Assembly: GCA_024697705.1 (NCBI GenBank) | Contig: JAILFF010000206.1 | Location: 1 to 16,855, forward strand | Length of the DNA: 16,855 bases | Direction: 5' to 3' | Source: Ruminococcus sp. | GTDB taxonomy: Bacteria; Bacillota; Clostridia; Oscillospirales; Ruminococcaceae | In this document: one piece after another, positions 6,806-13,624 of the stretch | Position numbering within the stretch: the first letter of the stretch is position 1 | How the letters are laid out: each line of letters begins with the position of its first letter | Notes under the pieces: model-generated | Seen by the model: only the letters and a program-made list of their open reading frames with translations | Told to the model about the DNA's origin: nothing | The model's database searches: none | Made by a program: the position numbers and the translations under genes

Positions 6806-7966
6806 TCATTCGGGCTCTTTATTCTGCGCGTGATACTGCTCCTTAAGGATATACAGCTGCTCGTCAGCCTTCTCTATGAGCTGCGAGACCGTCTCCTCTG
6901 CCGAGCGGCACACCGTATGCCCCGAACACACGCTTATCTGTGGGAGAAGGTCGGCACGGCTTTCGCGCAGAACGTTTATTTCGGCTTGAAGCTCCTCCTG
7001 AACGCCCGCTTCCTCGCTGATTATCAGCACGAACTCGTCGCCGCCGTACCTCGCGCAGAAGCCGCGGTATCTGTCCGAAACGTTATGGAGCGAATCTGCG
7101 ACGAGCCGCAGCGCGTTGTCACCCACGAGATGCCCGAATTTATCGTTGACCTGCTTGAAGTCGTTGACATCAATGATATACAGCCGAAACGGCTTTTCGT
7201 TTGAAGCGGCGCGTATCTTCTCTTGCAGGAATATCTCCATGCTCCTTCGGTTGTTGAGCCCCGTGAGAGCGTCCGAATATATCTCGTTGTTCTGTATCTC
7301 AAGAAACGAAAGAAGTATCGCCATAAATATCCCGAGAGAAACGATCGGCACAAGCGGCAGTATCCCCTCCAGCACCGCCGCTGCGGACGGAAGGATTATG
7401 AAAAACAGCGGCAGACGGTACTCCTTTTTGAGCTTTACCTGCATATTCGAGAAGCTCTGTGCGAACGAAAAGATACCGCTGCCGAAAAGCTGTACGAAGA
7501 TGAGCACGAGGTGGAGCGTAAACCCGTTCCCCAACTGATAGATGTTGTTCTCGTCGATGAAGAACAGGTATCCCGTGAAGACGGAAGACACGACAAGTAT
7601 CACATCAACGATCATTATGGTGTGGTGCAGTACCATCAGCAGCATGAAAAACTTCATATTGTTATGCCCGATACGGTAGATTACGAAAATGCTCCACCCG
7701 AGCGTCAGCGCCGACACCGCAACAAGCCCCAATGCGCTTGTGAGCTTATTCATCGCCCTGCTGAAAGGGATGATACCGCCCTGCCCGAGCGCCCACACGC
7801 TGTCGCTTATCAGGTATACGACAAAGCACCACACCATTCCCTTGAAATGGCGCATCTGCATATCGGTACCGACATTCTTATTCGCCTTGACGATGATGCC
7901 CACCGAAAAGAAAACGCAGAAGACCTCGGTTATCATATACGAAAGATACAGTGCGGAATCGAACAT
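6806..7966 (-). CDS. Membrane diguanylate cyclase (7TM-like region plus GGDEF)
   Basis: A 386-residue protein predicted to make c-di-GMP from two GTP. Residues 1-230 hold about seven hydrophobic segments (roughly 5-25, 42-62, 73-98, 104-130, 147-168, 184-200, 205-226). They are joined to a GGDEF domain that starts at DALTGLNNRRSME and has the intact active-site loop RYGGDEF (GGDEF at 308-312). The RxxD inhibitory site expected five residues before GGDEF is absent (RYRG there), so the product-inhibition site seems lost. No EAL or HD-GYP domain is attached. The start is supported by GGGGGTGT on the minus strand (7972-7979). The gene is monocistronic, with its own promoter at 8116-8144 and a repeat element inside its leader. 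Confidence 0.9.
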   Translation of the reverse strand: MFDSALYLSYMITEVFCVFFSVGIIVKANKNVGTDMQMRHFKGMVWCFVVYLISDSVWALGQGGIIPFSRAMNKLTSALGLVAVSALTLGWSIFVIYRIGHNNMKFFMLLMVLHHTIMIVDVILVVSSVFTGYLFFIDENNIYQLGNGFTLHLVLIFVQLFGSGIFSFAQSFSNMQVKLKKEYRLPLFFIILPSAAAVLEGILPLVPIVSLGIFMAILLSFLEIQNNEIYSDALTGLNNRRSMEIFLQEKIRAASNEKPFRLYIIDVNDFKQVNDKFGHLVGDNALRLVADSLHNVSDRYRGFCARYGGDEFVLIISEEAGVQEELQAEINVLRESRADLLPQISVCSGHTVCRSAEETVSQLIEKADEQLYILKEQYHAQNKEPE

Positions 7967-7993
7967 TTACACACCCCCGCTGTTTTAAGTTAA

Positions 7994-8099
7994 CAGTTAA
8001 TAGTGAACAGTGGATAGTTTGCACGAACTGCGTTCGTGGCTTCTCCGCATAATACTTGCCGAAGGCGCACCTTAACTATTCACTCTGCACTATTAACTT
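7994..8099. repeat. Imperfect palindromic repeat in the leader of the diguanylate cyclase gene
   Basis: The terminal arms, 7994-8019 and 8074-8099, match as reverse complements at 22 of 26 positions (AGTTAATAGTG and ATAGTT words). Inside is a perfect small hairpin CACGAA/TTCGTG (8022-8038). It has the size and form of a non-autonomous palindromic repeat (MITE-like), a type common in intergenic DNA of gut Firmicutes. It lies between the promoter and the ribosome site of the minus-strand gene and would therefore be transcribed as a structured leader. A half-copy lies at 262-283. Confidence 0.65.
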
Positions 8100-8115
8100 T
8101 GTAATCTCTATAATA

Positions 8116-8144
8116 ATTTTATCACAAACACAGAAAAATGTCAA
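8116..8144 (-). promoter_or_regulatory. Promoter of the diguanylate cyclase gene
   Basis: On the minus strand, TTGACA (8144-8139) and TAAAAT (8121-8116) are separated by 17 bases, and a TG before the -10 gives an extended box. The transcript would carry a leader of about 140 bases that includes the palindromic repeat. Confidence 0.75.
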
Positions 8145-8322
8145 GCATTAGTCCGAATCGGGAAAAGCGACCGATTTTTTTTAACATTTTTGTAAAATAT
8201 ACGATACCAAGCTTTATCGGTCCGCAACAATATAGCAGGGGCGCTCCTGTGTGAGCGCTCTTTTTTGATAAACGGATATAGCGTTTATCTCTGCCGTGAT
8301 AGTTTATCTCGCCTCACTTCAT
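8145..8322. other. Gene-free stretch with two plus-strand terminator-like hairpins
   Basis: No ORF is supported here. Two hairpins followed by T-runs face the plus strand: AATCGG/CCGATT (8156-8176) followed by T to 8182, and an 8-bp stem at 8239-8246/8253-8260 (GAGCGCTC side) followed by six T. A perfect inverted repeat GATAAACG/CGTTTATC follows at 8267-8289. No plus-strand gene ends here, so the hairpins are either relics or the ends of short RNAs. Confidence 0.5.
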
Positions 8323-8368
8323 AAAAAAACGATACCCCCGACAAAACAGATCTGTCGGGGAATATCGT
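8323..8368 (-). terminator. Intrinsic terminator of the sugar transporter operon
   Basis: On the minus strand a long stem, with ACGATA outside and CCCCGACA/TGTCGGGG inside, is followed by a run of seven T. It starts about 46 bases after the stop of the last permease gene. Confidence 0.88.
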
Positions 8369-8414
8369 CAGAAAGAAGAGATTATCTATGAAGCATTCTT
8401 ATTGAGACTTGCGT

Positions 8415-9497
8415 CTATGCCGCCTTGTCTGTCTTTGCCTCTTCCTTGCCCGCAGAAAGATTAGCCTTCTTGCGTCGGGCAATGATAATGCTCTGTACAA
8501 TAAGGAATATGCAGAGCATAGCCGCGATCGTGATGCCCGTCCACCAGGCGTCCTGGAGACCCAGCGAGGAAACGACGTTCTGTATCAGCGCGAGTGAAAG
8601 CACGCCGAATACCGTGCCCGCGATGTTGCCCACACCGCCCGTCAGCATCGTGCCGCCAATTATCGAGGAAGCGATGGCGTTCATCTCGGCACCCGAAGCG
8701 TGAGAGGGCGAGCCCGAACCAACGTGCATAAAGTAAACAAATCCGCCTATTCCCGCCAAAAGCCCGCAGATAAGATGCGAAAGGAATACCGTCTTCTTTA
8801 CGTTTACGCCGAGCATCAGAGCGCTTTGCTTGTTGCCGCCGACCGCATAGAAGCCGCGGCCCGTCTTCGTCCATTTCAGAACGACAAACATTACCGCCGC
8901 AACGATGAGCGCAACTACTACGCCTATCTCGATGTACGCGGGAATATACATACCCTTCTTATTGGTCGTGCCGAGGAAAGGTATGATAACGCGGGTGTCC
9001 TTAAGCTTTACGAACGCCTCGTTCTCGACGTTGAACGGCTTGTTGTTTACGATGGTCGTCATGCCTCTTGCGAAGAACATTCCCGCAAGCGTCACGATGA
9101 AGGGCTGTATTTCGAGATAAGCCACGAGATAGCCCTGAACAAGTCCGAAGGCAAGCCCGATCGCTATTGCAAGAAGCATCGAAACGATGATGTTTCCGCC
9201 GTGCATATCGAGGTAAACGGCGCAGCACATACTTACGAGAGAGGTAACTCCGCCCACCGAGATATCTATGCCGCCCGTTATCATTACAAGGCTCATGCCG
9301 CACGAAAGTATTATGAGCGCGGCGTTGTTGTTCAAGAGGTTCAGAAATGCCTGCGGTTTCAGGAATCCTTGCTTCAGGAAGAGTATCGAGCAGAGATACA
9401 TAACAAAGAATACTGTAATGGTTATCGTGGTCAGCAGGTTAGTATCGGTCATTTTGGAAGGGGCTTTCAGAAAGCCGTCCTTGTTTGTCTTTGACAT
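8415..9497 (-). CDS. Sugar ABC transporter permease, YjfF-like (BPD_transp_2 family)
   Basis: A 360-residue inner-membrane permease of the ribose/galactofuranose type, with about eight to ten membrane segments. The conserved GGIDISVGG signature follows the second or third segment. Other family stretches are TLAGMFFARG and MNAIASSIIGGTMLTGGVG, and WWTGI precedes the last segment, all close to E. coli YjfF as I remember it. The C-terminus is charged (KKANLSAGKEEAKTDKAA). GGGGGG lies 7 bases before the ATG. It is the last gene of the four-gene operon, 16 bases after the preceding permease. It would pair with that permease as the heterodimeric channel. Confidence 0.88.
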   Translation of the reverse strand: MSKTNKDGFLKAPSKMTDTNLLTTITITVFFVMYLCSILFLKQGFLKPQAFLNLLNNNAALIILSCGMSLVMITGGIDISVGGVTSLVSMCCAVYLDMHGGNIIVSMLLAIAIGLAFGLVQGYLVAYLEIQPFIVTLAGMFFARGMTTIVNNKPFNVENEAFVKLKDTRVIIPFLGTTNKKGMYIPAYIEIGVVVALIVAAVMFVVLKWTKTGRGFYAVGGNKQSALMLGVNVKKTVFLSHLICGLLAGIGGFVYFMHVGSGSPSHASGAEMNAIASSIIGGTMLTGGVGNIAGTVFGVLSLALIQNVVSSLGLQDAWWTGITIAAMLCIFLIVQSIIIARRKKANLSAGKEEAKTDKAA

Positions 9498-9513
9498 ATA
9501 CCGTCCCCCCTTG

Positions 9514-10617
9514 TTATGCGTTGCCCGCGGCTGATGCCTGCTTGCCCGCGTTCTTCTTGTTCTTTAATGCGTTGATCTTTTCTCTTACTGCGGGAGCGCT
9601 CATGGTAACGAGCAGGATAACTACTACCGCCTTGTATGCGGGAAGAGCGTCCGCGCTTACGCCGAACTTGTAAAGAGTGGTCGTAAGGAACTGGATAACG
9701 TAAGCGCCGAGCACCGAAGCGCCCATGCTGAACTTGCCGCCGCCGAGAGCGTTACCGCCGAGAGCTACGGCAAGGATAGCGTCCATTTCGATATCCTTTG
9801 CGATAACCGAGTAATTGATTGTCGAAAGGCGGCTTACCTTGATAAAGCCCGCGATCGAAACGCACACGCCGAGAATAACGTATGTCATGAGCTTGATGAA
9901 CTCGGGGTTAAGACCGTTCAGGCGCGAGGTCTTCTCATTGATTCCGACCGACTGCACATAGAGCGAGAGGGTCGTGAATTTCAGCAGCGCCCACATGATT
10001 ATGAAGCAGCCCACCGCGATAAAGAAAGGCGTGGGTATCGGTATGCCCGGGATATAGTTTCCGAAGTAGCCGAAGCCGGGGTCTTTGACGATGGGGAGCT
10101 CGTTGTGGTTTATCCACGCGGCAATGGAGCGTCCCGCCGTGAAGAGTATCAGCGTCGCGACCATCGGCTGTATGCGGAAGAAGGCGACGAGCGAGCCGTT
10201 GAAAGCTCCGAAAAGCATCGCCACAACGCAGCTGATAATGAAAGCCACGATGATTGGAGCCTGCATCGTTTCAGCTCTCGAATCGGAGCCGCACAGCACG
10301 CGGAGCATAACGCTTCCGCTTATTGCCATTGCGGCGCCGACCGAGATGTCCTGTCCGCCCGAGGCAGCCGTTACAAGCGTCATACCAAGGGCGAGTATAG
10401 CAAGCTCGGAACCAAAATCAAGTATAGTAATAAGGTATCCGTTCAGTACAGGGTCGCCGTTCGAGTTCTGCGAGAGGGTTATCTTGAAGAACGAAGGGTC
10501 GGCGATAAGGTTGAAGAGCGCGAGCAGCAAAAGTGCCGCAAGCGGTATCACCAGCTGATTTTTCAGAAGTCCCGCGAGAATATTTGCGGGCTTCGCATCA
10601 TTATTTGTCTGCGGCAT
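9514..10617 (-). CDS. Sugar ABC transporter permease, YtfT-like (BPD_transp_2 family)
   Basis: A 367-residue polytopic inner-membrane permease. Its signature is SGGQDISVGAAMAISG, and IEMDAILAVALGGNALGGGKFSMGASVLGAYVIQ is the conserved Gly-rich segment before the last membrane helices. The frame could begin with a GTG at 10626, but GGGAGG directly abuts that GTG and lies 8 bases before the ATG at 10617, so the ATG is preferred. The gene overlaps the end of the ATPase gene by 17 bases, a sign of tight coupling. It sits second among permease candidates, as ytfT does in ytfQ-ytfR-ytfT-yjfF. Confidence 0.88.
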   Translation of the reverse strand: MPQTNNDAKPANILAGLLKNQLVIPLAALLLLALFNLIADPSFFKITLSQNSNGDPVLNGYLITILDFGSELAILALGMTLVTAASGGQDISVGAAMAISGSVMLRVLCGSDSRAETMQAPIIVAFIISCVVAMLFGAFNGSLVAFFRIQPMVATLILFTAGRSIAAWINHNELPIVKDPGFGYFGNYIPGIPIPTPFFIAVGCFIIMWALLKFTTLSLYVQSVGINEKTSRLNGLNPEFIKLMTYVILGVCVSIAGFIKVSRLSTINYSVIAKDIEMDAILAVALGGNALGGGKFSMGASVLGAYVIQFLTTTLYKFGVSADALPAYKAVVVILLVTMSAPAVREKINALKNKKNAGKQASAAGNA

Positions 10618-12121
10618 TTTTGTCACCTCCCGCTATCGTATTCATTACGCAAGCCTGAGTCAGCTGATCGCCCGTAAGCTCTCCGACGAGCTTTCTGTCG
10701 CGCATAACGAGCAGGCGCGAGCAGGTGCGGAGCATTTCGTCGGTCTCGGAGGAGATGAACGTAACGCTCATGCCTTCCGACGCAAGCTTCAGCATCAGCT
10801 TTTGAATATCCACCTTTGTGCCTACGTCGATGCCTCGTGTAGGCTCGTCAAGGATAAGATATTTCGGGTGAGTGAGCAGCCAGCGGGCAAGAATGACCTT
10901 CTGCTGATTTCCGCCCGAGAGAGACTTGATCGGCGTGTTGACCGAGGCGGTCTTTACGTCGAGAAGCTTTATGTATTCGTTGGCGAATTCGATAGCCTCA
11001 GACTTCGAGAACGGCTTGAAGAAGCCCGTCTTCACCTGAAGCGCAAGTATGATATTGTCCTTTACCGAAAGGTCGCCGATGATCCCGTCGCGCTTTCTGT
11101 CCTCGGGAAGGTAAGCTATTCCCTGCTTCATCGCGTCGATGGGCTTGGTGATCTTTACCTCCCGACCATCGACCTTGACGGTGCCGCTCGTTACCTTGTC
11201 CGCGCCGAATATCGTTCTCACACATTCGCTTCGACCCGAACCGAGCAGTCCCGTGAAGCCGTTTATCTCGCCCTTGCGTATCTTGAAATCGAAGGGACTG
11301 ATGCCCTCGGTGCTGCAAAGGTTCGTTCCCTCGTAAACGGGGGTCTGATCGGAGTTCTCGAAAACGGGGATATCGTTCTTGATGTCCGCCATATCGTCAA
11401 GCTCCTTGCCGAGCATCTTCGATACGAGCTGTACGCGGGGCAGCGTTTCGATATCGTACTGTCCCACCAGCTTACCGTCGCGCAGAACGGTTATCCTGTC
11501 GCAGACCTCATAGACCTGATCGAGGAAGTGAGTAACAAAGATTATGCCGACTCCGCGGGCTTTGAGGTCACGCATCAGCTTGAAGAGCTTCGCCACCTCG
11601 GATTCGTCGAGGGAGGAGGTCGGCTCGTCGAGAATGAGCACCCGACATTCCATATCGACGGCTCTTGCTATTGCTATCATCTGCTGCACCGCGATCGAGC
11701 AGCTTCCGAGCTGCTGCGTGGGCTTTACGTTTATACCGAGGCTTTCGAGCAGCTCTCCCGCCTTCTTATTGTTTTCCTTCCAGTTTACGAACTTGCCCTC
11801 GCCGCGTCCGATGAAAATATTCTCGGCGACCGACAGGTTCGGGCAGAGAGAAATCTCCTGATAAACGGTGCTTATGCCGTTTTCCTGAGCCTCCTTCGGG
11901 GAGCGTATCTGAACCGACTGCCCCTCGATGAAAATATCCCCCGCGTCTTTAACGTGTACTCCCGTGAACACTTTTATGAGCGTTGATTTGCCTGCGCCGT
12001 TCTCGCCCATAAGCGCGTGTATCTCGCCCTTTTGCAGGGTAAAATCAACGTTCTGAAGTGCCTTTACACCGGGAAATGATTTATATATACCGCGCAGTTC
12101 AAGCAGCGCTCTTTCACTCAT
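10601..12121 (-). CDS. Sugar ABC transporter ATPase with two nucleotide-binding domains, YtfR/RbsA-like
   Basis: A 506-residue duplicated ATPase that powers the permease pair. Half 1 has Walker A GENGAGKST (39-47), the sugar-class signature CSIAVQQMIAIARA in place of LSGGQ, and Walker B with LILDEPTSSLDESE. Half 2 has the usual degenerate Walker A (GLLGSGRSE), a complete signature SLSGGNQQKVILARW and Walker B with LILDEPTRGIDVGTK. This pattern and length are normal for the carbohydrate-uptake CUT2 family (RbsA, MglA, YtfR). The ATG has GGGAG 8 bases upstream. A 163-base gap with a strong stem-loop separates it from the binding-protein gene. Confidence 0.93.
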   Translation of the reverse strand: MSERALLELRGIYKSFPGVKALQNVDFTLQKGEIHALMGENGAGKSTLIKVFTGVHVKDAGDIFIEGQSVQIRSPKEAQENGISTVYQEISLCPNLSVAENIFIGRGEGKFVNWKENNKKAGELLESLGINVKPTQQLGSCSIAVQQMIAIARAVDMECRVLILDEPTSSLDESEVAKLFKLMRDLKARGVGIIFVTHFLDQVYEVCDRITVLRDGKLVGQYDIETLPRVQLVSKMLGKELDDMADIKNDIPVFENSDQTPVYEGTNLCSTEGISPFDFKIRKGEINGFTGLLGSGRSECVRTIFGADKVTSGTVKVDGREVKITKPIDAMKQGIAYLPEDRKRDGIIGDLSVKDNIILALQVKTGFFKPFSKSEAIEFANEYIKLLDVKTASVNTPIKSLSGGNQQKVILARWLLTHPKYLILDEPTRGIDVGTKVDIQKLMLKLASEGMSVTFISSETDEMLRTCSRLLVMRDRKLVGELTGDQLTQACVMNTIAGGDKNAADK

Positions 12122-12188
12122 TTATACCACTCCCAAGTAACAAAAGGGTCTGTTTTGTACAATTTACCCAAACCAAGTTTAAAATAAA

Positions 12189-12224
12189 TGCGGCGACACA
12201 CACTTGAAGGTATGCCTCACCGCA
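12189..12224 (-). terminator. Inter-cistronic stem-loop between binding protein and ATPase
   Basis: On the minus strand a 15-bp stem (TGCGGTGA outside, TCGCCGCA opposite, with one G-G mismatch and several G-T pairs) has a 6-base loop and is followed by TTTATTTT. In binding-protein operons such structures stabilise the upstream mRNA or partly terminate, giving more binding protein than membrane parts. That role is inferred from position. Confidence 0.6.
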
Positions 12225-12284
12225 CCTATTCTGAATTATTTCGGCTTTGGGGTTATTTAAAGCTTGATTACATGAAACTTATCA

Positions 12285-13358
12285 TCAGATGCCGTACTTG
12301 TCAACGTCTTCCTGAGTGATGGTAGCGGCGTCGAAGCCCTTTTCGTCCATGATGATGGTCTTTTCGGCAATGGTCTCGCCGTTCTGGAGCTTGGTGATTA
12401 TATCCTTGATGTAGGAGGACTGGAAGGGGTTGCACTGACCGTCGTAGTTCCAGTTGCCTGCCTTAAGCTCCTCAAGAGCCCACTTGTTGCAGTCGAAGCC
12501 CATTACAATGACGTCCTTGCCTACGCCGTGGGAGATGTTAGCCTTATCGAGAGCGGCAACTGCGCCCTTTGCCATATCGTCGTTCTCGGCATAGATAACG
12601 TTGAAGCTCTTGTTAGAGTCGATAGCGGACTGAACGATCTGCTGAGCCTTTTCTGCGTTCCACTCGGCGGTCTGCTCCTCAACGATGGTCCAGCCTTCGG
12701 AAGCGGCGGTGTCGATCAGAGCCTGCGAACGACCCTTCTGAGCAGCGGTGCCCATTACGCCCTGGAGATGGATAACCTCGTACTTGCCGAGGTTCTGACC
12801 CTTCAGCCAGTCAACGGCGGTCTGACCTTCCTTAGCCATATCCGAAACAACGGAAGCGGCATAGAGAGAAGGATCGGCGTCGATGGTTCTGTCGAAGAGT
12901 ATTACCTGTACGCCTGCTGCCTGAGCGTCCTTAAGAACGGTGTCCCAGCCTGCGGTATCGGCAGCGGAGAGAAGCAGATAATCAACTTCGTCCTGTATAT
13001 ACTTCTGAGCGGCAGCGATCTGCTCGTCGTTCTTTAAGCTGTAAGAGAAATCTGCCTTGAAGCCGTTAGCCTCGGAGAAAGCCTCCTTGAGGTCCTTGTC
13101 GTTTGCGGTTCTGTAACCCGACTCGTTGGGGTCGTTATTGATGATGCCGACTTTGATGAGCTCGCCCGAAGCGGGAGCCGAACCGCCGTCGGTATTTCCG
13201 CCTTCGGTGCTGCCTCCCTCAGCCGCAGCGTCGGGAGCCTTTGTGGTAGCGGGGGTATCGTTTCCGCCCTCGCTTCCGCCGGTGCTGCCGCAGCCCGCGC
13301 ACATAGCTATGCAAAGTGCCATACTTACTGTCATTGCAAAAATCTTTTTGACTTTCAT
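12285..13358 (-). CDS. Sugar-binding lipoprotein, YtfQ-like (Peripla_BP_4)
   Basis: A 357-residue extracellular substrate-binding lipoprotein. The frame is open from 13424, but GAGGAGG (13367-13373) lies 8 bases before ATG 13358, where a lipoprotein signal begins: KVKK, a hydrophobic core, then MCAGC with the lipid Cys near residue 23. A Gly/Ser/Thr/Asp linker to about residue 65 follows. The mature domain carries words I recall from YtfQ: SGYRTA near its start, DTAGWDTVLKDA, ILFDRTID, HLQGVMGT and YAENDDMAKGA. YtfQ-like proteins bind furanose sugars (galactofuranose, arabinose). Regulation by the neighbouring AraR-like gene makes L-arabinose the first guess. The gene leads the transporter operon and has two operator-like sites at its promoter. 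Confidence 0.9.
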   Translation of the reverse strand: MKVKKIFAMTVSMALCIAMCAGCGSTGGSEGGNDTPATTKAPDAAAEGGSTEGGNTDGGSAPASGELIKVGIINNDPNESGYRTANDKDLKEAFSEANGFKADFSYSLKNDEQIAAAQKYIQDEVDYLLLSAADTAGWDTVLKDAQAAGVQVILFDRTIDADPSLYAASVVSDMAKEGQTAVDWLKGQNLGKYEVIHLQGVMGTAAQKGRSQALIDTAASEGWTIVEEQTAEWNAEKAQQIVQSAIDSNKSFNVIYAENDDMAKGAVAALDKANISHGVGKDVIVMGFDCNKWALEELKAGNWNYDGQCNPFQSSYIKDIITKLQNGETIAEKTIIMDEKGFDAATITQEDVDKYGI

Positions 13359-13383
13359 GATAAATTCCTCCTCAATAAACATA

Positions 13384-13442
13384 GCTATATGAAAATATAG
13401 CAATTTTTTATTATAGCTGTGCATTTGTGCCGTTACACAGCC
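13384..13442 (-). other. Two hairpins in the leader of the binding-protein mRNA
   Basis: A perfect 7-bp hairpin GCTATAT/ATATAGC with a TTTC loop (13384-13401) lies just upstream of the ribosome site. A second stem, GGCTGTG/CACAGCT (about 13415-13442), precedes it in the transcript. They may affect stability or translation of this high-level message. No known riboswitch class is recognised. Confidence 0.4.
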
Positions 13443-13451
13443 TGCTTAACT

Positions 13452-13483
13452 TGTACTTACATTATATACAACTTGTGCATACA
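13452..13483 (-). promoter_or_regulatory. Promoter core and two AraR-like operators of the transporter operon
   Basis: A perfect -10 TATAAT (minus strand, 13466-13461) lies between two similar sites, TGTACTTACA (13452-13461) and TGTGCATACA (13474-13483, plus-strand reading). The 14-base words around them differ at two positions and are 22 bp apart, about two helical turns. The -35 region is poor (TATAAA at 17 bases). AraR of Bacillus subtilis binds TTGTAC-type palindromes cooperatively. These sites fit that pattern and overlap the RNA polymerase site, as expected for repression. The assignment is inferred. Confidence 0.6.
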
Positions 13484-13624
13484 TTTATACCAAAAATTTT
13501 ACCAAAAATGTTTAATTTTTTATGCTTCATATTAAAAAATCAAACATTGTTCCAAACACGGCTGCCGCCGTTCGGGAATCATCACGCAGGCAGTATCTTA
13601 CAATTTTCCGAAGATGTCTGCGTC

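Noticed and set aside
10802..11986. Long plus-strand frame of 394 codons opposite the ATPase gene
   Set aside because: It is antisense to a fully recognisable ABC ATPase with all motifs, and its own translation matches nothing. It is a codon-bias shadow.
13359..13424. Upstream ATG at 13424 for the binding lipoprotein
   Set aside because: It has no ribosome site, adds 22 residues before a standard lipoprotein signal, and would start within the leader hairpins. ATG 13358 has GAGGAGG at 8 bases.
13359..13624. Catabolite-repression (cre) site near the operon promoter
   Set aside because: I looked for a TGAAAGCGTTTTCA-like palindrome and found no convincing match.
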